A stretch of 64,000 bases of DNA from a virus. The position numbers and the translations under genes are program-made. Numbering within the stretch: position 1 is the stretch's first letter; each line of letters opens with the position of its first letter. Shown here piece by piece: positions 1 to 8,000 of this stretch. The DNA is taken from the IMG/VR virus record IMGVR_UViG_3300021197_001743, positions 1-64,000 of that record, one strand, 5' to 3'. The notes under the pieces are model-generated. The model was not told the origin of the DNA and searched no databases. It saw only the letters and a list, made by a program, of their open reading frames with translations.

Positions 1-1
1 G

Positions 2-433
2 CCTTATGAATTGCGTAATTTTATTTCAAGAAATAGTAAAGTCAATAATGAGACTTTTCTATTTCCTAGGATGGATTTTGGAGTCGGCCTCTCTGGCTAT
101 GGGCTCAACAATGGAGGAAGAGGGGTCCATACGGATAATGTCACCAGACTTATTTCTATAATGTTGTTTTTTACAGATCAGAGTGAAATAACAGCCGGCC
201 AACATCAAATATTTAAAATAGATGAGAACTATAATCCAATTAAAACAAAAACGGTAGAAGTTAAAAAAAATAGGCTGTTAGCTTCGATACAATCTAATAA
301 TGCTTATCATTCAGTAAATCCTTTGAAATTTGGAGAGCGAAGAGCGATTTATTTGTCTATTTCGAGTTCAAATAAGATCTGGAGAGATTATAAAGATCCA
401 ATTTTAAAAAGAATATCAAAAAACAGAAGGTAA
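2..433 (+). CDS. 2OG-Fe(II) oxygenase, 5'-truncated at window edge
   Basis: C-terminal part of a 2-oxoglutarate/Fe(II)-dependent oxygenase of the prolyl-hydroxylase type. The frame is open to the left edge, so the true start lies outside; the TTG at 11 is only the first start-like codon. The visible piece has the HxD iron-binding motif (GGRGVHTDN), then about 70 residues later the distal histidine (NNAYHSVNP) and the arginine that binds the 2OG carboxylate (GERRAIYLSIS). Such enzymes hydroxylate proteins, sugars or small molecules using O2 and 2-oxoglutarate; the substrate cannot be told here. It ends 2 nt before a glycosyltransferase gene, so both probably belong to one transcript and may modify virion or host glycans, which is inference. 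Family assignment is confident, role unknown. Confidence 0.75.
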   Translation, partial: PYELRNFISRNSKVNNETFLFPRMDFGVGLSGYGLNNGGRGVHTDNVTRLISIMLFFTDQSEITAGQHQIFKIDENYNPIKTKTVEVKKNRLLASIQSNNAYHSVNPLKFGERRAIYLSISSSNKIWRDYKDPILKRISKNRR

Positions 434-435
434 CA

Positions 436-1083
436 ATGAACAAAACAATTTCAGTCTGCATTTTTAGTTATAAATATGCTCATTTATTAGCTCAAGCTAT
501 AGAATCGGTCCTTTGCCAATCCAGAAAACCAGATAAAATTTATGTTATTGACGATGGAGCGAAAGATGGTGTTGATGAAGTTTTAGAAAAATATAGCGAT
601 TATGGGATTATTCCAATTTTACGAGAAGAAAACCTTGGAATAGTAAATAATTTTCAAGATGTCTTAATGAGATTAGATACAACTCATGCTCTCATGCTAG
701 GTGGAGATAATTATCTCCACCCTAATACCCTAGAAGAGCTAGAGAAAGTTAATTCAGATATTGTCTCGTATGACATAATTCTGTTTGGAACCGAAGCTCA
801 AAAATTTGCTTCTAGAAGAAGTTGTAAAATGATAAATGGATATTATGTTTGGCAATTTAAAAAAGGAAATATAAGAGCGGGAAATTACATTCATGGTTCT
901 TCTTTATATAATGTTGAACTAGCAAAAAAGTTTGGATATAAAAAAAATCCCAAATCAAGACTTTCAGAAGAGGATTATATGTTATGGAAAGCAATGATTC
1001 TAGATGGAAATGCCACTCACCAACATGTTGAAAAGCCATTTTTATATTATAGAAGGCATAAAAATAATTTTCAAAATTATTAA
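436..1083 (+). CDS. Family 2 glycosyltransferase
   Basis: A 215-residue GT-A fold glycosyltransferase of family GT2, which transfers a sugar from a nucleotide-sugar donor. The N-terminus is typical (SVCIFSYKYAHLLAQAIESV, then a YVIDDGAKDG segment matching the nucleotide-binding VDDGS motif). A metal-binding DxD equivalent is GGDNYLHP near residue 95, and a C-terminal SEEDYMLW resembles the ED catalytic-base region. No membrane segment is seen, so it is probably cytoplasmic. The length fits a minimal single-domain GT2. It follows the oxygenase by 2 nt and is followed by a new promoter, so it ends its transcription unit. Donor and acceptor are unknown; possible acceptors are host surface sugars, virion proteins or modified DNA bases. 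Confidence 0.85.
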   Translation: MNKTISVCIFSYKYAHLLAQAIESVLCQSRKPDKIYVIDDGAKDGVDEVLEKYSDYGIIPILREENLGIVNNFQDVLMRLDTTHALMLGGDNYLHPNTLEELEKVNSDIVSYDIILFGTEAQKFASRRSCKMINGYYVWQFKKGNIRAGNYIHGSSLYNVELAKKFGYKKNPKSRLSEEDYMLWKAMILDGNATHQHVEKPFLYYRRHKNNFQNY

Positions 1084-1091
1084 AATAGCCC

Positions 1092-1120
1092 TTGACACCC
1101 TTCGCAACCTATGTTATAAT
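1092..1120 (+). promoter_or_regulatory. Consensus sigma70-like promoter P1
   Basis: TTGACA at 1092-1097 and TATAAT at 1115-1120 with a 17-base spacer, a perfect match to the bacterial housekeeping consensus. Predicted transcription start is near 1127, with an AAGGAG ribosome-binding site at 1135-1140 and an ATG at 1146. It would drive the operon that ends with the late sigma factor, consistent with expression by unmodified host polymerase early in infection. Confidence 0.88.
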
Positions 1121-1145
1121 AGTATTAAGTTATTAAGGAGATATA

Positions 1146-1352
1146 ATGAACTACACATTATCAAATCAAGCCGTAGGAGCAATTATGATGGCGCTCCAGA
1201 ATTCACTCATGACACAAACGGACATTGTCCCTATGTTGACCGGGTTTCAGATTCAAGTCGATGACACCAACCAGCTTATTGTTACGAACCCGCCAGTTGT
1301 TGAAACTCCATCAGCCGAAACAAATACCCCAACCATTAAAGGCAATCTTTAA
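1146..1352 (+). CDS. Small protein of unknown function, first gene of P1 operon
   Basis: A 68-residue protein I do not recognise. It is the first gene after a perfect promoter and has a good ribosome-binding site (AAGGAG, 5 nt before the ATG), so it is probably well expressed. The first 40 residues look amphipathic and helical (SNQAVGAIMMALQNSLM). The C-terminus is rich in Pro, Thr and Val and probably disordered. There is no signal peptide, cysteine or nucleotide-binding motif. Its stop overlaps the start of the next gene (TAATG), implying translational coupling to the zinc ribbon protein. Confidence 0.75.
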   Translation: MNYTLSNQAVGAIMMALQNSLMTQTDIVPMLTGFQIQVDDTNQLIVTNPPVVETPSAETNTPTIKGNL

Positions 1353-1615
1353 TGCCTAAGTATGTATACGGCTGCCAAGAGTGCTCTGAATACTTTGAGG
1401 TCTATCACGGAATGAATGAAACACAAGAGTCGTGCGTCTTCTGTTCTGCGGTAGGCCTCAATAGAGTGCCGCAAATGCCCTTTATTAAGCGTTCTGAACC
1501 TTCAAGGGGTACTAAGGTAGGCGAGGAAACGATAGCCTCTATCGAGGCTAATAGGGCCCTTCTAAAGGATATGAAGGATAAGGCTCAAAAGGAATTTTAT
1601 AAAGATGACAATTGA
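1352..1615 (+). CDS. FmdB-like zinc ribbon protein
   Basis: An 87-residue protein whose first 45 residues match the FmdB/CxxC zinc ribbon layout: MPKYVYGCQEC, then a short linker with EVYHGMNE, then CVFC. The two CxxC pairs (Cys8/Cys11 and Cys28/Cys31) should bind one zinc ion. The C-terminal half is charged and probably helical. FmdB-type proteins are often called regulatory on thin evidence; binding to nucleic acid or polymerase is possible. Position in the operon encoding the sigma factor suggests a role in transcription switching, which is inference only. It overlaps the next gene by 11 nt. Confidence 0.7.
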   Translation: MPKYVYGCQECSEYFEVYHGMNETQESCVFCSAVGLNRVPQMPFIKRSEPSRGTKVGEETIASIEANRALLKDMKDKAQKEFYKDDN

Positions 1616-1991
1616 AATCTGGCTCGCCCTAACATTATCAATCTCGCTATCAATTAATGCGTTATTGGTATGGTTTAGTCGAGAGCAATCACAAAGACTA
1701 TCATATGTCTCACAGAACCTCGGGGATCTTGTAGAGATGATAGCAAATTATCGAGAACATTTAAGAAAAGTTTACTCCTTGGAGATGTTCTATGGCGATG
1801 AAACATTAAAGATGTTAATGGAACACACCAACGCTCTAGTTTCATTATTGAAAGAAGAGTATGGTGATATCACAGACATAACAGAACCATTAGAAGTAAT
1901 AATCGAAGAGGAAGAAGATGCGGAAGAGATCCAAGAGAGCCAAGAAAGGCAAGATGTATTTTACGGCGGAACACGAACAGGCAATTCTTAA
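1605..1991 (+). CDS. Small membrane-anchored acidic protein
   Basis: A 128-residue protein with one N-terminal membrane segment (IWLALTLSISLSINALLVWF, residues about 5-24), followed by a helical, probably cytoplasmic domain and a very acidic tail (EEEEDAEEIQESQE). I do not recognise a named family. The last 74 nt overlap the start of the sigma-factor gene in another frame; part of the acidic, glutamate-rich tail coincides with the ribosome-binding site (GAGGAAGAAG) of that downstream gene. It may be an inner-membrane protein expressed early, but no function can be assigned. Confidence 0.65.
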   Translation: MTIEIWLALTLSISLSINALLVWFSREQSQRLSYVSQNLGDLVEMIANYREHLRKVYSLEMFYGDETLKMLMEHTNALVSLLKEEYGDITDITEPLEVIIEEEEDAEEIQESQERQDVFYGGTRTGNS

Positions 1992-2613
1992 GTTTTGCAC
2001 AAGCGATGATCATGCTGAAAAAGAAGTATTATATGTAGACTGGATACAACCAGCTTTCAATCAAATGGTAGATAAGATTGTATTCTCATATAAATTTACA
2101 AATTTACCAAACATTGATGAGTTGCGAATGGAATGCAAGGTGTGGCTTACTACTATTTTAGATAAGTATGATCCCAATCGTGGATCTAAAGCATTCTCGT
2201 ATTTTAGTGTGATAACTAAGAATTGGTTCATCCATAAAGTCAAAAAGAACACCAAAAGACTTCAAAGAGAAGTCCCCTATGAAGATGCTGAATTAGAATT
2301 GGAAACGTCCTTTGTAGATCCCGGAGATCAATATTACAAAGAAAGAGTCTCACGCGAGTTCTGGCAGAAGCTATGGTCGGAAATTGAATCTTGGGATGTG
2401 GACTTTGAAAAGGAAGCTGAACGAAAGGTCTATGAGGCCGTAAAAATTATTTTAGCTTCTGTTGATGAAATTGAGATATTTAATAAGAAAGCGATATATT
2501 TATATCTCCGAGAACTAACCGGAATGAATACCAAGCAGGTCGTAACGCACTTAAATAAAATGCGAGGAAGATATAAAGACTTCAAAAAAGACTGGGATGA
2601 TGGTAAAATTTAA
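1918..2613 (+). CDS. 55: Late-transcription sigma factor, gp55-like
   Basis: A 231-residue protein resembling T4 gp55, the minimal sigma factor that directs host RNA polymerase to phage late promoters. The diagnostic stretch lies at about residues 40-110, with NIDELRMECKVWLTTILDKY and then SKAFSYFSVITKNWF, matching a sigma region 2-like core-binding and promoter-opening segment. The N-terminus is very basic. The ATG at 1918 has a purine-rich ribosome-binding site; an alternative ATG at 1954 is possible. It overlaps the preceding membrane-protein gene by 74 nt. Expression from the perfect sigma70 promoter at 1092 fits its role as switch from early to late transcription. The identification rests on motif recognition, not alignment. 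Confidence 0.72.
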   Translation: MRKRSKRAKKGKMYFTAEHEQAILKFCTSDDHAEKEVLYVDWIQPAFNQMVDKIVFSYKFTNLPNIDELRMECKVWLTTILDKYDPNRGSKAFSYFSVITKNWFIHKVKKNTKRLQREVPYEDAELELETSFVDPGDQYYKERVSREFWQKLWSEIESWDVDFEKEAERKVYEAVKIILASVDEIEIFNKKAIYLYLRELTGMNTKQVVTHLNKMRGRYKDFKKDWDDGKI

Positions 2614-2632
2614 CTAAATTCTAATTATTGAT

Positions 2633-2935
2633 ATGAGTAGTAAGAAACACATTGAAGAAGCTATTGCTAATATAAGAGATGACCGCGAGATAACCCGCGA
2701 GTTATTGGATGATGCCATTAAATACCTTGCTGTTGACGATGCAAGACACAAGGATATAGGTATGACCCTTGCTAAATATGTCGAGACACTGCAAAGATCA
2801 AATGAGCAATTAGTAAAGTTGTGTGCTCTCATGTCCAAGAATGAAGGCGGTGATGAATTAACCGATAAGGACTTCGCACAAATCTTCGATCAAATTCAAA
2901 AATCGGAGGAAGATGATGGCGATAACACCGAATGA
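2633..2935 (+). CDS. Helical acidic protein of unknown function
   Basis: A 100-residue protein, predicted almost entirely helical, with an acidic tail (KSEEDDGDNTE). I do not recognise it. It starts 20 nt after the sigma factor with no strong ribosome-binding site, so it may depend on readthrough from the upstream gene. Its last 20 nt overlap the start of the peptidase-like gene, and its final codons contain the GGAGG used by that gene. The position links the regulatory operon to the tail genes; a DNA- or polymerase-associated helical protein and a small virion protein are both possible. Confidence 0.6.
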   Translation: MSSKKHIEEAIANIRDDREITRELLDDAIKYLAVDDARHKDIGMTLAKYVETLQRSNEQLVKLCALMSKNEGGDELTDKDFAQIFDQIQKSEEDDGDNTE

Positions 2936-4016
2936 GTTAACTAATAAAGAGAATCGTACATCACGGAGAAATGATTTAGTACAAGACTTGATTATAGATA
3001 AAATCTATAATAAGCTCCCAGAGAACTTCGAAGCGATAATATTGACAGACCCATTCAAGGATTCCTCCGCCGAAACTCTTTCACCTCCCGAAGGACCCTC
3101 TGCAGAAGAGGCACCGCCAGATATTCCAAACACTAATTTTTATTATCTGGTAAGAGTCAGGCCGATAGGCGTTCAGGATTTGATACTCCCTGATCCTTTT
3201 GCTGTTAAGTTTAAAAACGTTTTAAAAAAGATAATTAATGCTCACCCGATAGGCTATATCGAAGCGGCTTCTCTTGACGGTTCACCTCCCACTGTTGGAG
3301 ATGTGTATCAATGTAGATATACAACTAAAGATCGGCGTGGTATTGCTATAGTAAAGAAGCTTAGAAAAGGAACCGCTAATTTTGCTGCTGAAGATACCAT
3401 ATCGATAGCAGACGCATTCTCCGGAGAGCTTCCAACATTGTTGGGTCCCCGCACTTCCGGATCAGGGTTCAAAACAAAGGGCAGTGTTTCCATAACAAAT
3501 CAAGCAGAACTAGATTTTCTAACTGTGTTGACGTCTAGATTGAGAAACAAAGGGTACAATCGTGAAGTTGTAGTCACTAGCACCACAAGAACCGCTAGTC
3601 AACAAGCCCAAGCCGTTATAGATCAGGTCAACAACAATGGAATATCTTGGTATGATACAAAGTATAATAGTTTCACATATAAAGCACAAGTCAGGGAATT
3701 ACTCATATCATCCCCAATTAATAAAGACAAAATGGTTGAGTGGATGAAAAAAGCAATGAGTGAGGGTAATTACATGTCCGCGCACATGAGATCAGGAGCG
3801 TTTGATTTAAGAACCAATGATCTATCTTTTACTGAGGGCTCTCTTTTGTTTAAAACAACGCAAGAAATGAAAAACGCTGGCTTGATAAGATACACTAATT
3901 GGGAAAATGTCGAGGACAGCACTGTCAATAAAGAAAAGCGAAAAACTGGAGCTGTTAATTCAATATATGGAGAGCATATACATATTAGTTTATACATTTC
4001 GGGTAAAGATGAATAG
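2916..4016 (+). CDS. Baseplate/tail protein with M15-type D,D-peptidase domain
   Basis: A 366-residue protein. The start at 2916 is preferred over the adjacent ATG at 2913 because GGAGG at 2905-2909 then has normal spacing. Residues about 75-150 look like a small beta-rich domain, possibly OB-like (FYYLVRVRPIG, VGDVYQCRYT). The C-terminal half carries the peptidase M15 (VanY/VanX) zinc signature: S288-x-H290 with G294-x-A295-x-D297, and E353-H-I-H356 near the C-terminus. Such enzymes cut D-Ala-containing peptide bonds in peptidoglycan. With a spike-like protein and baseplate genes next to it, I infer a tail-tip enzyme that opens the cell wall during injection, a role played by gp5 lysozyme in T4. 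A lysis endolysin is the alternative; no other endolysin is recognisable in the window. Confidence 0.7.
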   Translation: MAITPNELTNKENRTSRRNDLVQDLIIDKIYNKLPENFEAIILTDPFKDSSAETLSPPEGPSAEEAPPDIPNTNFYYLVRVRPIGVQDLILPDPFAVKFKNVLKKIINAHPIGYIEAASLDGSPPTVGDVYQCRYTTKDRRGIAIVKKLRKGTANFAAEDTISIADAFSGELPTLLGPRTSGSGFKTKGSVSITNQAELDFLTVLTSRLRNKGYNREVVVTSTTRTASQQAQAVIDQVNNNGISWYDTKYNSFTYKAQVRELLISSPINKDKMVEWMKKAMSEGNYMSAHMRSGAFDLRTNDLSFTEGSLLFKTTQEMKNAGLIRYTNWENVEDSTVNKEKRKTGAVNSIYGEHIHISLYISGKDE

Positions 4017-4047
4017 AGTGAATTTGTGTTCTCAAAAGGAAAAATAA

Positions 4048-5064
4048 ATGGCTGATAAAGAAAAGAAAATAGATAACTCGGGCGCATATGTGGTCTTAAA
4101 AGATGAACAGCGCCTGTCAATCGAAGAACAAATAACGGATACTATCAAGAATAACCCTAACTTTCCTGATAAAACCGGACTGTTCTTAACAAAAAGCAGA
4201 GAAAGCCTACCAGCGTTCTTCCCTGTTGGTGATGAAGAATATGTTATATCAAGAAAGAGAAATCAAGGCCGACACACCGGCTCGAGGATTGTTTTAACAA
4301 AGGATAATTATGGCCACCGCGGAACAGGACTTGGCGGTCATGGCTTCACTCAATGTGAGGCAATTGATATCGTTGCCGGTTCCTTAAGTTGCGAAGATAG
4401 AACCAAAACAGCCTCCACCCAAACAAGAGCGAACTTTATAACTGACGGTGCCAGAATTTATTTAACAGAACGCGGAGACATCCAACATTATTTCGCATTA
4501 GGAAAGTCTACCGAAGCGACAGCAATATCTTCCAAATTAAAGTCCGGCATTGGCATCAAGGCCGATCACACTTTAATAATGGGACGTGAAAGAATTAGAA
4601 TAGTAGCAGGAGTCTCAGCAGCAGAAGGCGGAGATAGAACTGTAGGTTTAAATAGCAACGTTAATCCTAAAATTGAATTAACGTCAATATCAGACCAAGC
4701 TGCACAGCCAGCTGTTTTAGGAGATAGTCTTGTAGGATATCTCTCAGAAATAAAAGACGAAATACAAAGCTTAAGAAACAAGATACAAGATTTGGAAGTA
4801 AACTTAGTTGATTATAAAACAGCAATTGCCTTACACACACACAATGGCCAAGGCATTGGCGTTGTTGCAATTAATCCAAGCCCAGAAGGTATCCAAGAAG
4901 CTGCTCAAAGCATACCGTCGTTTTTTAAAACAACGACTGGGAATATTAGAGAGACATACCAATCGGTTCAATCAGATTTCGCTCATGTTGGTACTTCTGA
5001 TGGTGAACTCAAGGGTACGCTCTCAGATAGAATTTTAAGTTCAACAGTATATATAGGAAAGTAA
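4048..5064 (+). CDS. Baseplate central spike-like structural protein
   Basis: A 338-residue protein, start set by AAAAGGA seven nt before the ATG. The middle (residues about 60-215) is rich in short beta strands with Gly/Asn turns, for example GIGIKADHTLIMGRERIRI, as in trimeric beta-helical spikes. A short helix (residues about 230-255) is followed by ALHTHNGQGIG, resembling the HxH-type iron-binding tips of phage spike proteins (P2 gpV, phi92), though here it is not at the extreme C-terminus. No enzyme motif is seen. Position between the M15 peptidase protein and gp25/gp6 supports a baseplate hub or spike role. The family name is inference; another tail structural protein is possible. Confidence 0.5.
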   Translation: MADKEKKIDNSGAYVVLKDEQRLSIEEQITDTIKNNPNFPDKTGLFLTKSRESLPAFFPVGDEEYVISRKRNQGRHTGSRIVLTKDNYGHRGTGLGGHGFTQCEAIDIVAGSLSCEDRTKTASTQTRANFITDGARIYLTERGDIQHYFALGKSTEATAISSKLKSGIGIKADHTLIMGRERIRIVAGVSAAEGGDRTVGLNSNVNPKIELTSISDQAAQPAVLGDSLVGYLSEIKDEIQSLRNKIQDLEVNLVDYKTAIALHTHNGQGIGVVAINPSPEGIQEAAQSIPSFFKTTTGNIRETYQSVQSDFAHVGTSDGELKGTLSDRILSSTVYIGK

Positions 5065-5065
5065 T

Positions 5066-8000
5066 ATGGCTAACACAGATTTTACAAAGTACCAAACCGA
5101 CGTTTGCGAAGAGACCCCAGACGCTAAGCCGTTAAAAGAATTCTGCCCGACGTGTGTCCCGGATCCAAATTATATGGAGCCTGACTGGACAATGATGGTC
5201 GGTGAGCCGTATTTAAATGAAAAGACTTGTGAATACTCTGTTTGCGTTACTATGGACAAGAACATGATGTCTTTTGTTCTTGGAGAAGATGGCCCTTTTC
5301 CTGAAGGCAATGCCCGTCGACAGCTTCTCAGGAGATACATTGAACCAGCATTAATATTAATGCTTGAGGAATATGGAAAGCTTGTGGCTGACCAAGTATT
5401 GTGCGCTTTTCATGAGGGACCAACCCTTACGGCAATGAAACCCGAAGATTTAATAGCAAATTCGAGTAATCTTACGACAATCTTTGAATCACTCAGCACA
5501 GACCCAGAAACAGGGCGATGTGTTGACCTCGAGGTACCAGCTCAAAACATTCCGGATCCCCTTCTTCCCGATCAACCAGTGGACATCTTGCAGACAACCA
5601 GTAATATTGTTGCCAATTTGCCAACAATAAAAAACCCATTTGCGCTGGAACTGTACGCGTATGCTAAGGAGTTCATGATTGATCCATATCAAGGTCTCTT
5701 AAAGGTCCTCGTGGTCATTCCAGCATATGTATTTGAGGCAGTGCCTGACCGGCCCTCATTAGGAGACTTAGAAGACAAAGCACTTGAGACCAAGCAAGAA
5801 GTCGAACTTGACATAGGCGCCCTCTTTGCGCAAATTTATCGACTGAGAACTGCTATGAGTGTCTATTCAAAATATCAATCGTATTTTGACGAGAGCCAGA
5901 ATGGCCAACTTAGCTTAACGCGAGATGGAGAGAAAGTAAGTTCTTATTACGCCTCAACGTACGCAGGGAAGGTTAAAGTTTTCTATAATGAACTTAAGAC
6001 CTTGGCGAAAAAAAATGGCTGGAATATACGCTCCAACACTCCCAGCGCCACAAAGCAAAACGCTAGATTAGTTAAGATTACATTCGACGGATCAGATAAC
6101 GAGAACCCTTATGTGATTTCTAAAATCGAAGCAAAAAAGAAAGGCTGTCAATACGAGGAATTCACCAAAGGATTAGGCAAAAACAACGAAGATGGGTTCT
6201 TCTTTAAATACAGTAACGATCCCACACTAATGAATTACATTGCCAAGATCAAAGAAATAGATTTAGCACTCCAAGCAAGACAATCGTATCCATGGTTAGA
6301 ATTTTTAATTAAATTTACTTTTCCACTTATAAAGGTTGACTACGGCACTCTAAACAAAGAAACAATCGAAGATACCGTTGGGTCTTGCGTTGCTAACAAT
6401 GCAAAGAAATTTTCACTTGACCTTAATGATTATATGCTCAAAGAAGTCCTGTCCTTGGGAGAAATTCTGTCATATGAGTACAACAAGAAAGGTTGTTCGC
6501 AATTAGCGGACTTCTCCAATGAACCAGAGGTTATGGAATTTGAGAAAAATTTAGATGCCGGTATCGAAGCTAGAAGGGATACAAAAGAAAACATTCTTGA
6601 AGCACAACAGCAAGAGTTGGATCGTATATTGTCCGATCTAAGAGCAGAGCAAAACAAATTGGTAGTGCTAGAGCAAGAGAAGCAAGTTTACGCCCAAGAA
6701 CAATCCCCTGATAATACCACCTTTGTTAATCTACGCAGGATCAATAAAGAATTAGACAAGACGAATTCAAAAATAGAAAGATTACAAAAGCAAGCAATAG
6801 ATCTCAATGACTTTGATGCTCAAGATCAAAGACAATTACAAAGAAAAGCCGCCCGAGACGCTCGTAAAACTAGAAGAAACAGTCATCCTTACACAAAAAT
6901 GGCAAGAAAGCTAGCCCTAGAAGAATTAAAATCACAAAATAGTATTCTGACATCTTTGGTGGATTTTGATAGCTGGGTAGAATCTGGATACAAGGGTCTA
7001 AGCTTCAGTACTATTGATAAAGATATGGATCGTAAAACACTCATGCAGAGAATGTCCACATGTAATATTCAAGGTCTCGCCACCCAAGCACTCCGTTGTT
7101 TGCTATCTGGGACAACAGAGAAAGCGGCACTAAAGAAAATTGTACAGGTCGCCTTAGAGCAGATGGACATTGATGTCATGGGGATATTCATCTCCAACCT
7201 ACCCCCGCAAGAGCAACAAAAGTTGAGAGATGCGTTCAAAAAAGAATTTGGAGATCTTAAGCTCCCATGGGAAGAAGGTTATGATTCTGGATCCATGGAT
7301 AATACCAATGCATATATGAATTATCTAACTCGTTCGAATGTCCAGAAAGAAAAGCAACAAGAACAGGATCGAGAACGTATTGCTGTTTTAGAGGAGCAAA
7401 TTAAAAAGGAAAAATTAGAGCAACTAAGACAAACATTATCAGAGTCATCCGATGCCGCTGAAGTTGAAGAATTTTTTTCCGACGTACATGAAGAAGAAGA
7501 TCTATTTGCTGAATTTGTAGAAGAAAACAGAGCAAGCGACATCCAAGAAGCGGAAGCAGAAATTTCTGAGCTATCAAAGCAATTTTCCGACCTCTCCGAA
7601 GAACAACAGCAAGACGTCATCGAAGGGTCGAAAAAGCCCAAGCATAAGCCCGGAACTTATGGTAAGGCGCTTGGTAATATGCAAAAATTAATTGTTGATG
7701 CGTATATTCAGAACATGATAAAGTTATTAGAGTTAGATAGTCTTTTGTCCATACTAGAAAGATTTCCGGGAGGAGACTTGTTGCCTAGGATTTTAAACAA
7801 AACAGACTGTTCAAACCAAGGTATGTTCAATCCTCCTCTTGATAGTTTTTTGAGTACATTCTCGCTGCAAACCTGTGGAGATCTAGGGGTAGGTATAGGA
7901 GTTCCTGAATTATTAGGGAAAAAACTCTCAAACTTCTATGATAGGAGCTTGTTGACTAAATTAAGAAACAAGTTCATTGAAAAAGTTGAAAAGTCTCTCA

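Noticed and set aside
3050-3085. TTGACA inside the peptidase gene as a promoter
   Set aside because: No acceptable -10 box occurs 16-18 bases downstream.
7321-7641. Minus-strand ORF of 106 codons rich in Ser and Cys
   Set aside because: It is antisense to an acidic Glu/Gln-rich coiled-coil stretch of the 2295-residue protein; GAA/GAG/CAA read backwards gives Ser, Phe and Cys-like codons. No ribosome-binding site or promoter.
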